From: Sphingomonas bacterium
GTDB taxonomy: Bacteria; Pseudomonadota; Alphaproteobacteria; Sphingomonadales; Sphingomonadaceae
NCBI RefSeq assembly: GCF_028292965.1
Contig: NZ_JAQGLG010000229.1
Span: forward strand, 1 to 40,598
Direction: 5' to 3'
DNA: 40,598 nt
This document shows positions 33,697 through 40,598 of this stretch, one piece after another (positions within the stretch are counted from its first letter, which is position 1; each line of letters opens with the position of its first letter). Below the pieces are notes generated by a model. It was not told the DNA's origin and did not search any database. It worked only from the letters and a program-made list of their open reading frames with translations. A program made the position numbers and the translations under genes.

Positions 33697-35817
33697 ATGC
33701 GTGCCGCCACAACGGCTGTCGGCATCTCGCGGACCATGTTTATGATCGATGTCGCCCTGTGCATTGTAACCGCTCACGACCCCTGGCTGGTCGTGCTGGC
33801 GGTCATCGTTTGCTGCGTCGGCGCGTTCGCAATCGCCCAGATGTTCGGACGCGCGCAGGTGACCAGCGGCGTGCAGCGGATCGGATGGCTGTTCCTGACC
33901 GCGGTGGGCGCCGGCGCGACGATCTGGTGCACCCATTTCGTCGCCATGATCGCCTTCAAGGCGGGCGTGCCCGTGACGCTGGATCCAGTCCTGACGATCG
34001 GCTCCCTGATCGTCGCGATCGTCGGGACCGGGATCGGTTTCGGCATCGCGACCTGGCGGCACAGCCTGATCCACTCGATCGTCGGGGGCGCTTTGGTCGG
34101 GGCGGCGATCGCGACGATGCACTTCGCCGGCATGGCGGCCTATCGCGTCGACGGGATCGTCGCGTGGCGCGGCGGCTATGTCGTGGCGGCGATCACCTGC
34201 GCCGTCGTTTTCGGCGCGGCGGCACTTTCGGCACTCGGCAGCGAGAAGCTGGGGCGATATCGTGTCGTGACCGGCAGCCTGCTGCTCGTCACCGCGATCG
34301 CGACGCTGCATTTCGTGGCGATGACCGCGCTGCGCATCACGCCGTTGCAACTCAGCCCCTCGGCGCTCGATCCACGGCAGATGCAGGCATTGGGCCTGGC
34401 CACCGCGATGGTCGGGCTGGTTGTCATCGCGGCGGGCGTGTTCGCGGCAATGATCGATCGCTGGACACGGACGGACGCAATGCAGCGGCTGCACCATATG
34501 GCGATGAACGACGCGCTCACCGGCCTGCCCAACCGCGCCAGCTTTCAACAGGAGCTTTCACGCCAGCTCGCCGGCGGGCGCGCCAGCGGGGCACAGATCG
34601 GCGTTGTCGCGGTCGATCTCAATCGCTTCAAGGAAATCAACGATATCCACGGCCACAAGGCAGGCGATGACGTGCTCGTCCTCCTCGCGCAGCGCATGCG
34701 CAATGAGATGGGCCATGATGACAGCGTCGCCAGGCTCGGCGGCGACGAATTCGTGGCGATCACGCGGTTCGACGATCGCGCGCAGTTGGTGGCCTTCGCC
34801 AATCGCATCACAGCGGCGCTGAACGAGCCGCTGTCGATCGGCGCGTTCGCCGCCCGGGTCGGCGCGAGCATCGGTGTCGCGACCTATCCGCACGACGCCA
34901 GCGACGCCGAAACGCTGACCAACAACGCCGATCTCGCTATGTTTCGCGCCAAGAACCAGGGGATGGTGGCGCCGTGCTTCTACGACGCGCCGCTCGACGA
35001 AGCGATTCGCGATCGCCGTGAACTGGCCAACGATCTGCGCGTCGCGATCGAGGGCGACATGCTCGAAGTCCATTATCAGGTGCAGAGTTCGGTCACCACC
35101 AACAAGGTGACCGGCTATGAGGCGCTGGTGCGCTGGACGCATGCGGAGCGCGGCGCGATCTCGCCGACCGTGTTCATTCCGATCGCCGAGGAGAACGGCC
35201 TGATCCTGATGCTCGGTGAATGGGTGCTGCGGCGCGCCTGCACCGATGCTGCCGGCTGGGCTCATGAGACAAAAGTGGCCGTGAATGTGTCGCCGCTGCA
35301 GCTCGCCCATGGCGAGTTGCCGCGCCTGTTCCACGAAGTCATGCTGGAGACCGGCCTTCCACCCCGCCGGCTGGAGATAGAGCTGACCGAATCCGCGATC
35401 ATGACCAATCGCACCCAGGCGCTCCACGTGCTGCGCCAGATCAAGGCGCTTGGCGTGGGTGTCGCGCTCGACGATTTCGGCACCGGCTATTCGTCGCTGG
35501 AGACCTTGCGCGCCTTTCCGTTCGACAAGATCAAGCTCGACCGGCTGTTCGCCGCCGAGCTGGAAAGCAGCCCGCAGGCCACCGCGATCATCCGCGCGGT
35601 GCTCGCTCTGGGCAAGAGCCTGTCGATCCCGGTACTCGCCGAGGGCATCGAGACAGAACAACAGCTCGAGGTCCTGCGTCGCGAGGGTTGCGATGAGGCG
35701 CAGGGATTCCTGCTCGGCTATCCGCAGTTACAGACGGCACCGACTTTGGCTAAACGCGTGCCCGTCGCGAAGAACGGCACGCGAAATGCCGCCAGGCGGA
35801 TCAGGAAAGCCGCCTGA
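33697..35817 (+). CDS. MHYT-GGDEF-EAL cyclic-di-GMP signalling protein
   Basis: 706 residues. Seven hydrophobic segments (about 15-270) carry the MHYT-type motifs WCTHFVAM, TMHFAGMA and TLHFVAMT, whose His/Met residues are proposed to bind copper or sense diatomic gases. The GGDEF domain (about 275-430) has an intact GGDEF signature, so diguanylate cyclase activity is possible. The EAL domain (about 450-690) has YEALVRW, the DDFGTGYSS loop and LAEGIET, so phosphodiesterase activity is also possible. Net activity cannot be told. ATG at 33697 is used; 33736 is an alternative. Confidence 0.93.
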   Translation: MRAATTAVGISRTMFMIDVALCIVTAHDPWLVVLAVIVCCVGAFAIAQMFGRAQVTSGVQRIGWLFLTAVGAGATIWCTHFVAMIAFKAGVPVTLDPVLTIGSLIVAIVGTGIGFGIATWRHSLIHSIVGGALVGAAIATMHFAGMAAYRVDGIVAWRGGYVVAAITCAVVFGAAALSALGSEKLGRYRVVTGSLLLVTAIATLHFVAMTALRITPLQLSPSALDPRQMQALGLATAMVGLVVIAAGVFAAMIDRWTRTDAMQRLHHMAMNDALTGLPNRASFQQELSRQLAGGRASGAQIGVVAVDLNRFKEINDIHGHKAGDDVLVLLAQRMRNEMGHDDSVARLGGDEFVAITRFDDRAQLVAFANRITAALNEPLSIGAFAARVGASIGVATYPHDASDAETLTNNADLAMFRAKNQGMVAPCFYDAPLDEAIRDRRELANDLRVAIEGDMLEVHYQVQSSVTTNKVTGYEALVRWTHAERGAISPTVFIPIAEENGLILMLGEWVLRRACTDAAGWAHETKVAVNVSPLQLAHGELPRLFHEVMLETGLPPRRLEIELTESAIMTNRTQALHVLRQIKALGVGVALDDFGTGYSSLETLRAFPFDKIKLDRLFAAELESSPQATAIIRAVLALGKSLSIPVLAEGIETEQQLEVLRREGCDEAQGFLLGYPQLQTAPTLAKRVPVAKNGTRNAARRIRKAA

Positions 35818-35818
35818 T

Positions 35819-36154
35819 TCAGCCGGCTCTCGCCATGTGCCAGGCGAGCCACAGCCAGCCACCGATCAGCAGCACGCCGCCGATCGGCGTGATCGCGCCG
35901 AGCCAGCGCGGCAGGCCGAGCGCCATCAGATAAAGCGTGCCGGCGAACAGCGCGCCACCGGCAACGAAGCACCACGCCGGGCCCCGAGCCTCAAGCCGCC
36001 AGGCGACGAGCGCCGCGACGGCGTGGATCAGCTGGTATTGTCCGCCTGTCCTGAGCCATTCGGCCGCCTGCCCACTCGCACCATGCGCCCCGAACGCGCC
36101 GGCGGCGACGGCCATCGCGCCCGACAATGCTGCGAGGATCGCTACAAGATTCAT
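35819..36154 (-). CDS. DUF423 small membrane protein
   Basis: 111 residues with four hydrophobic helices. The 'AGAFGAHG' and 'YQLIHAVAAL' segments and the C-terminal 'PIGGVLLIGGWLWLAW' are typical of DUF423 (YgdD-like). The function is unknown. ATG 36154 overlaps the stop of the antiporter gene (ATGA), so it is the last gene of a tight operon. Confidence 0.9.
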   Translation of the reverse strand: MNLVAILAALSGAMAVAAGAFGAHGASGQAAEWLRTGGQYQLIHAVAALVAWRLEARGPAWCFVAGGALFAGTLYLMALGLPRWLGAITPIGGVLLIGGWLWLAWHMARAG

Positions 36155-37935
36155 CCGCAATCGCTTTCCCGCACATCGGGTGATTCGATCCGCAAGGCGA
36201 TGCCGCTCTCATCTTCGGTGATGATCTTGCCGACCCCCGCGCGCAGATCGCCGGTTTCGAACTGCGCGCGCAATCGCTCGCTGTCGCGCTTGCGGTAGAG
36301 ATCCTCGGTCCGGTCGATTTGTTCTGCCGATATGCCGACATTGTCGAGCGCCATGCGCGCCATGCGCACTGCGGAATCGAGCAACTCGCGCACCACGCCG
36401 GCGACGGGGGACCCCTTCAATTTGAGCAGCGCGCGACGATCGAAAGCGCGCGCGAAGATCGCCGCCTTGGGAAAGGCCTCGTGCACGCTCTCGATGAGTT
36501 CGGCGTCTAGCTGATCGCCATCGATGCAGAACAGGATCAGCTCGGCCTCCGCCGCGCCGGCCTGGCGCAGCAGGTCGAGACGTGTGCCGTCGCCATAATA
36601 GACCTTGGCGCCAAAGCTGCCGGCGACGTCGATCATCTCGATATCATTGTCGATCAGTGTCACCGGCACGCCGGCGCCGTTGAGCATCTGGCTGACCGTC
36701 TGACCGAAGCGGCCATAGCCGACGATCAGGGCGTTGGCGCCATCGGCGGTCGGGCCGTCGCGCACCTCCTTGCTGTCGGGTTCGGTACGCAGGCGTGCGG
36801 TCGCGGACATCAGGAACGGCGTGGTCGCCATCGACAGGGTGATGATGGCACCGAACAGGCTCGCCGCCTCGGGCTGGACCAGCATGGCGTTCTGCGCCTG
36901 GGCGAACAGCACGAAGCCGAACTCGCCGCCCTGGCTGAGGAGCAGGCCGAGTGCGAGCGCGCCGCGCCAGCGCATCTTGAACAGCAAGCCGATGCCCATG
37001 ATGATCGCGGTCTTGGTGACGATCAGCGCCGCCGCCATGCCGATGACGAAGAACGGCCGCTCGGCAATGGCGTGGAGGTCGAGCATCATGCCGATGGCGA
37101 GGAAGAACAGGCCGAGCAGGATCGAGCGGAACGGCTCGACATCGGCTTCCAGTTCGTGGCGATATGGGCTGTCGGCGAGCATGACGCCGGCGACGAACGC
37201 ACCGAGCGCGGTCGACAGGCCCAGCGCCTGCATCGTCGCCGAGGCGGCAATGACCGTGAACAGCCCGGCGAACACGAACATCTCGCGTTCACCCATATTG
37301 CCGATCGTGCGGAACAGCGGGCGCAGGATGAAACGGCCGGCGAGGATCAACCCCGCGATCGCCGCGATCGTGTAGAGGCCGAGCAGCCAGCCCGGCGGGC
37401 CCGATTGCGCGGCGGGGTTGCGCGACATCACCGCGATGATGGTGATCAGCGGGACGATCGACAGGTCCTGGAACAACAGGATCGAAAAGGCGCGCTCGCC
37501 GAACGGGGTGCGCAGGCGGCCGGCGGATTGCAGCATCGGCAGCACCTGCGCGGTCGACGATAGCGCCAGCGGCAGGCCGAGCGCGAACGCCGCCTCCATC
37601 GAAAAGCGCGTCGCGACCCATACCACGCCCGATACGGCGAGACCGCAAAGGACGACCTGCATCAGGCCGAGACCGAAGATTTCCTGTTTGAGACGCCACA
37701 GGCGGCTGGGATTGAGTTCCAGCCCGACGATGAACAGCAGCAGGGTGATGCCGAGTTCGGCGACGCCGATCTTGGCCTCCGCGCCGCCGACCAGGCCGAG
37801 CATCTGCGGCCCGACCAGCGCACCGGCGACGAGATAACCCAGCGTCGCGCCAAGCCCGAGCTTGCGGAACAGCAGGACGAAGAACAGGCCGGAGCCGAGC
37901 AGGATGACGCCGTCGAGGAGCAGCGATTCGGTCAT
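36151..37935 (-). CDS. CPA2-family monovalent cation:H+ antiporter, KefB/KefC-like
   Basis: 594 residues. About 12-13 membrane helices (residues 1-385) have the family's LGLSTALGAFVAGVMLA and 'ALSSTAQVLPML' segments. A cytoplasmic RCK/TrkA-N domain follows (ALIVGYGRFGQTV, then 'DNDIEMID' and 'YYGDGTRLDLL'). Such proteins exchange K+ or Na+ for protons, and in Kef systems are gated by glutathione adducts or NAD(H). No KefF/KefG partner is present, so glutathione gating is not established. ATG 37935 overlaps the upstream stop. Confidence 0.92.
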   Translation of the reverse strand: MTESLLLDGVILLGSGLFFVLLFRKLGLGATLGYLVAGALVGPQMLGLVGGAEAKIGVAELGITLLLFIVGLELNPSRLWRLKQEIFGLGLMQVVLCGLAVSGVVWVATRFSMEAAFALGLPLALSSTAQVLPMLQSAGRLRTPFGERAFSILLFQDLSIVPLITIIAVMSRNPAAQSGPPGWLLGLYTIAAIAGLILAGRFILRPLFRTIGNMGEREMFVFAGLFTVIAASATMQALGLSTALGAFVAGVMLADSPYRHELEADVEPFRSILLGLFFLAIGMMLDLHAIAERPFFVIGMAAALIVTKTAIIMGIGLLFKMRWRGALALGLLLSQGGEFGFVLFAQAQNAMLVQPEAASLFGAIITLSMATTPFLMSATARLRTEPDSKEVRDGPTADGANALIVGYGRFGQTVSQMLNGAGVPVTLIDNDIEMIDVAGSFGAKVYYGDGTRLDLLRQAGAAEAELILFCIDGDQLDAELIESVHEAFPKAAIFARAFDRRALLKLKGSPVAGVVRELLDSAVRMARMALDNVGISAEQIDRTEDLYRKRDSERLRAQFETGDLRAGVGKIITEDESGIALRIESPDVRESDCG

Positions 37936-38366
37936 GTCGCGGCGCGCGGTGCGGCAGCGGCGATTGCGTCCACCGCAGCTTCGAAGGGCAAGCGCACCGC
38001 GCCGTGGCGCGCACTGTGCGGCACGACGGCGGCGAGCGCGGCAAGGCCGGGCCATTCGGGCATCGCGCCCTCGCCAGCCAGCCAGCGTGTGATGGCGTCG
38101 CGGGTCTCGGCGAGTTGCTGATGTGAGCGGCCGATCGCATGGCGCGCGAGCAAGGTCGCCGACGCCTGGCCATAGGCACAGGCACTGACCTGCATGCCGA
38201 TCGCGGCAACGCGGCCGGCGGCGTCGAGATCGACATCGACGGCGATGCGGCTGCCGCACACAGGCGAGCGGCGCTCGGCCGAGCCCATCGGGTCGGTCAG
38301 GCGCTCCTCATACGGGTTGCCGGTGGCGAGCCGCAGCAGCTCGGCATTGTAAAGCGGCGCGTTCAT
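37932..38366 (-). CDS. IscU/NifU-like iron-sulfur scaffold protein
   Basis: 144 residues. 'NPYEERLTDPMGSAERRSPVCGSRI' places the first Cys, and QVSACAYGQASA the second. A third Cys, which IscU/NifU N-domains carry near residue 105, is not visible. Relatives of this reduced type are common in alphaproteobacteria. The missing Cys makes a canonical scaffold role uncertain. It is linked by ATGA overlaps to cvpA upstream and the antiporter downstream. Confidence 0.78.
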   Translation of the reverse strand: MNAPLYNAELLRLATGNPYEERLTDPMGSAERRSPVCGSRIAVDVDLDAAGRVAAIGMQVSACAYGQASATLLARHAIGRSHQQLAETRDAITRWLAGEGAMPEWPGLAALAAVVPHSARHGAVRLPFEAAVDAIAAAAPRAAT

Positions 38367-38932
38367 TCGCGATTGTCCGCCGGCTCGTCGCGCGGCGCGG
38401 TGCTGTTGCCGCCGGTGCCGAACACCGGCTGACCCTTGCGCCGCCGATCGACGAAATCGGCAATGCTCGCGCTGGTCGTGTTGAGCATCGGATAGGTGCG
38501 CGAATCGGTCAGCCATTCGGGGCGGTGCGACGGACCGCCACGCATCGTGTCGGTGACCAGCACGATGAGCAGGAAACCGAGGCTCGCCAGGATCAGCCCC
38601 TTCACCGAGCCGAAGGCGAAGCCCATCGCCCGGTCGAGCGGGCCGAGGACCGAATCGCGGGTGCGTGAGCCCAGTGCGCGGGCGATCATCCGGCCGCCGA
38701 AATAGGTCCCGCCGGTAACGATCGCGAAGGCCAGCACCGCCGCACCCGTGACGGTGCCGACCATGCCGGACAAAGCGTGCGTGACAGGTGTGTGGAAGAT
38801 CTTGAGCATGAAGACGATCGCCACCCAGGCGAACAGCGACAGCAATTCGGTGACGAAGCCGCGCATGAAGCCCAGCGCGGCCGAGCCGCCGATCGCGAGC
38901 AGCACGACAATATCGAGTGCAGTCAGTCCCAT
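38363..38932 (-). CDS. cvpA: CvpA family membrane protein
   Basis: 189 residues with four membrane helices; 'LDIVVLLAIGGSAALGFMRGF' and 'DRAMGFAFGSVKGLILA' are hallmark CvpA segments. The name comes from colicin V production. The family also affects envelope integrity and purF expression in enterobacteria. A charged C-terminal tail is predicted in the cytoplasm. It lies 48 bases downstream of radA, a common alphaproteobacterial order. Confidence 0.93.
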   Translation of the reverse strand: MGLTALDIVVLLAIGGSAALGFMRGFVTELLSLFAWVAIVFMLKIFHTPVTHALSGMVGTVTGAAVLAFAIVTGGTYFGGRMIARALGSRTRDSVLGPLDRAMGFAFGSVKGLILASLGFLLIVLVTDTMRGGPSHRPEWLTDSRTYPMLNTTSASIADFVDRRRKGQPVFGTGGNSTAPRDEPADNRE

Positions 38933-38980
38933 GCCTTCCCCTTCGCCTCCTCCGCAAATGGGGACGGCGCTGGTGAAGCG

Positions 38981-40354
38981 CTAGCCGCGCCCCAGCATAT
39001 GGTCAACGAAGCCGCCCAGCGTGCGGAAACCGGCGAGCTTCAGGCCGCTCTTGTCGCCGGTCATCGCCGAGGGCACCAGCGCGCGCTCGAACCCGAGTTT
39101 GCCCGATTCCTTGAGGCGGAGCGGGCCGTGCGCGACGGGCCGGATTTCGCCCGACAGCGCGATCTCGCCGAACGCCACAGCATCGGCCGGCACCGGGCGT
39201 TCGCTGAGCGCGGAGACCAGCGCGGCGGCGACCGCAAGATCGGCCGCGGGATCCTGTACACGATAACCGCCGGCGATGTTGAGATAGACCTCGCACGACG
39301 AGAAGCTGAGCCCGCAACGCGCCTCGAGCACCGCCAGCACCATCGCCAGCCGCCCCGAATCCCAACCGACCACCGCCCGGCGCGGCGTCGCGCCGGAGGC
39401 GAGGCGGACGACCAGCGCCTGGATCTCCACCAGTACCGGCCGCGTACCCTCCAGTGCCGGGAACACGGTGGTGCCGGTGACACCCTCCTCGCGCTGGGTG
39501 AGGAACAAAGCCGACGGGTTGGACACCTCGGCCAGCCCCTCGGTCTGCATCGAGAAGACGCCGATCTCGTCGGTGCCGCCGAAACGGTTCTTGATCGCGC
39601 GCAGGATGCGATATTGATGGCTGCGCTCGCCTTCGAAGCTGAGCACGGTATCGACCATATGTTCGAGCACGCGCGGGCCGGCGATGCTGCCGTCCTTGGT
39701 GACATGGCCGACCAGCACCACCGCCGTGCCGCGCTCCTTGGCGAAACGGATCAGTTCCTGCGCCGAGGCGCGCACCTGACTGACAGTGCCCGGCGCGCCT
39801 TCGATCAGGTCGCTGTGCATGGTCTGGATCGAATCGATTACCAGCATTGCGGGCGGCCGCCCCTGCCCCAGCGTGGTCAGGATATCGCGCACCGAGGTCG
39901 CCGCGGCGAGCTGCACCGGCGCATTGCCGAGCCCCAGCCGGCGTGCGCGCAACCGCACTTGGTCGGCGGCTTCCTCGCCGGAGACATAGGCGACCGGCAG
40001 CCCGGCCAGCGCCATCTTCGCCGCAGCCTGGAGCAAAAGCGTCGACTTGCCGATGCCCGGATCGCCACCGATCAGTGTCGCCGACCCCTCGACGAAACCG
40101 CCGCCGAGCGCGCGGTCGAGTTCGGCGATGCCGCTCGCCATGCGATCGGGCAGCGCGATCTCGGCATCGAGGCCGACCATCGTGACGGTGCGGCCGCCGG
40201 ATTGCAGGTTATGCTTGAGCTGGAACGGCGTCACGTTGCCGCCGGCCTCCTCGACCAGCGTGTTCCAGTCGGAACAATCGGCGCACTGCCCCGCCCAGCG
40301 GTGCGATACCGAACCGCAGGATTGGCAGACGTAGCGCTTCTGGGGTTTTGCCAT
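38981..40354 (-). CDS. radA: DNA repair protein RadA
   Basis: 457 residues. The N-terminal zinc finger is CQSCG...CADC. The Walker A segment is 'GGDPGIGKSTLL', the RadA-specific KNRFG is in IKNRFGGTDEIGVF, and a Lon-protease-like C-terminal domain is present. RadA is a hexameric branch-migration ATPase acting with RecA. ATG 40354 puts the zinc finger at residues 10-27; the 13-residue extension from 40393 is unlikely. Confidence 0.97.
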   Translation of the reverse strand: MAKPQKRYVCQSCGSVSHRWAGQCADCSDWNTLVEEAGGNVTPFQLKHNLQSGGRTVTMVGLDAEIALPDRMASGIAELDRALGGGFVEGSATLIGGDPGIGKSTLLLQAAAKMALAGLPVAYVSGEEAADQVRLRARRLGLGNAPVQLAAATSVRDILTTLGQGRPPAMLVIDSIQTMHSDLIEGAPGTVSQVRASAQELIRFAKERGTAVVLVGHVTKDGSIAGPRVLEHMVDTVLSFEGERSHQYRILRAIKNRFGGTDEIGVFSMQTEGLAEVSNPSALFLTQREEGVTGTTVFPALEGTRPVLVEIQALVVRLASGATPRRAVVGWDSGRLAMVLAVLEARCGLSFSSCEVYLNIAGGYRVQDPAADLAVAAALVSALSERPVPADAVAFGEIALSGEIRPVAHGPLRLKESGKLGFERALVPSAMTGDKSGLKLAGFRTLGGFVDHMLGRG

Positions 40355-40413
40355 GTGCGAGGGCTTAGCGAGAAAGGAACGAGAGGGGAACAAAGAAGTT
40401 GCCGGCTTTCACT

Positions 40414-40540
40414 CCTCCCCGGCACGGGGAGGGGGACCGCGACGCGTAGCGGCGTGGTGGAGGGGGATTTCCACTAGCGCACCGCTTGCGGCACGCCCCC
40501 TCCACCAGCTTCGCTGGTCCCCCTCCCCGTGCCGGGGAGG
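40414..40540. repeat. Large nested palindromic repeat
   Basis: Perfect 25-bp outer arms at 40414-40438 and 40516-40540 enclose a second 12-bp inverted pair at 40455-40466 and 40496-40507. It lies between radA and the gene entering from the right edge. It is a different family from the 3853/7916 repeats. Confidence 0.9.
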
Positions 40541-40548
40541 AATAACGG

Positions 40549-40598
40549 TCAGCTTCGGGCCGGGATGTTCAATCCGCGCTGCACGGCCGGGCGTGAAA
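40549..40598 (-). CDS. C-terminal end of a probable glutathione S-transferase, cut by window edge
   Basis: Sixteen codons before a TGA read SRPAVQRGLNIPARS, which resembles the usual tail of bacterial GSTs ('RPAVQRGxxVP'). The rest lies outside the window. With so little sequence the call is tentative. Confidence 0.45.
   Translation of the reverse strand, partial: SRPAVQRGLNIPARS

Overview
The window is about 40.6 kb of GC-rich chromosomal DNA, probably from an alphaproteobacterium of the Sphingomonadales. That assignment is an inference. It rests on the base composition, the dispersed palindromic intergenic repeats, two Flp pilins and housekeeping neighbourhoods such as radA-cvpA and aroK-aroB. 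I see no rRNA, tRNA, CRISPR array, transposase or phage gene.

Positions 1-19626 hold an unusual redox region. On the + strand lie a DUF336 (GlcG/HbpS-type) lipoprotein, a large outer-membrane beta-barrel overlapping it by 4 bases, and a secreted decaheme c-type cytochrome with a C-terminal LVIVD beta-propeller. On the - strand an operon runs from 14014 down to 8029. Its first gene is a single-chain FAD/NAD(P)-type oxidoreductase with two cyclic-nucleotide-binding domains and a four-cluster ferredoxin. Next come a membrane cytochrome b with two H-X13-H pairs, an FHA-TM-decaheme cytochrome, and a CpdA-like class III cyclic-nucleotide phosphodiesterase. Divergent from this operon, on the + strand, are a CcmI-like TPR protein, a four-TM protein of unknown family, a DyP-type peroxidase and a cytochrome P450; the last three genes overlap. 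A CHASE2 adenylate cyclase (19641-21884, - strand) follows.

My reading is that electrons pass from NAD(P)H through FAD, FeS clusters, heme b and a periplasmic decaheme to a second decaheme and an outer-membrane barrel. cAMP made by the cyclase, sensed by the CNB domains and removed by the phosphodiesterase may gate this flow. The individual domains are recognisable; the assembled pathway is a hypothesis. I do not recognise the combination as a described system.

Positions 21885-27810 are mixed: a double-GNAT acetyltransferase whose start is unclear, an AT-richer secreted orphan, a sterol-desaturase-family di-iron membrane enzyme, a second outer-membrane-type protein, a MutT-like Nudix hydrolase and two Flp pilins followed by a strong terminator.

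Positions 28015-40598 are mostly housekeeping. A - strand operon has a 45-residue membrane protein, a secreted hypothetical protein, xerD and accA. aroK-aroB lie divergently, followed by an MHYT-GGDEF-EAL c-di-GMP protein. A second - strand series is radA, cvpA, a NifU/IscU-like scaffold, a CPA2 antiporter and DUF423, the last four joined by ATGA overlaps. The window ends in a large palindromic repeat and what looks like the tail of a glutathione S-transferase.
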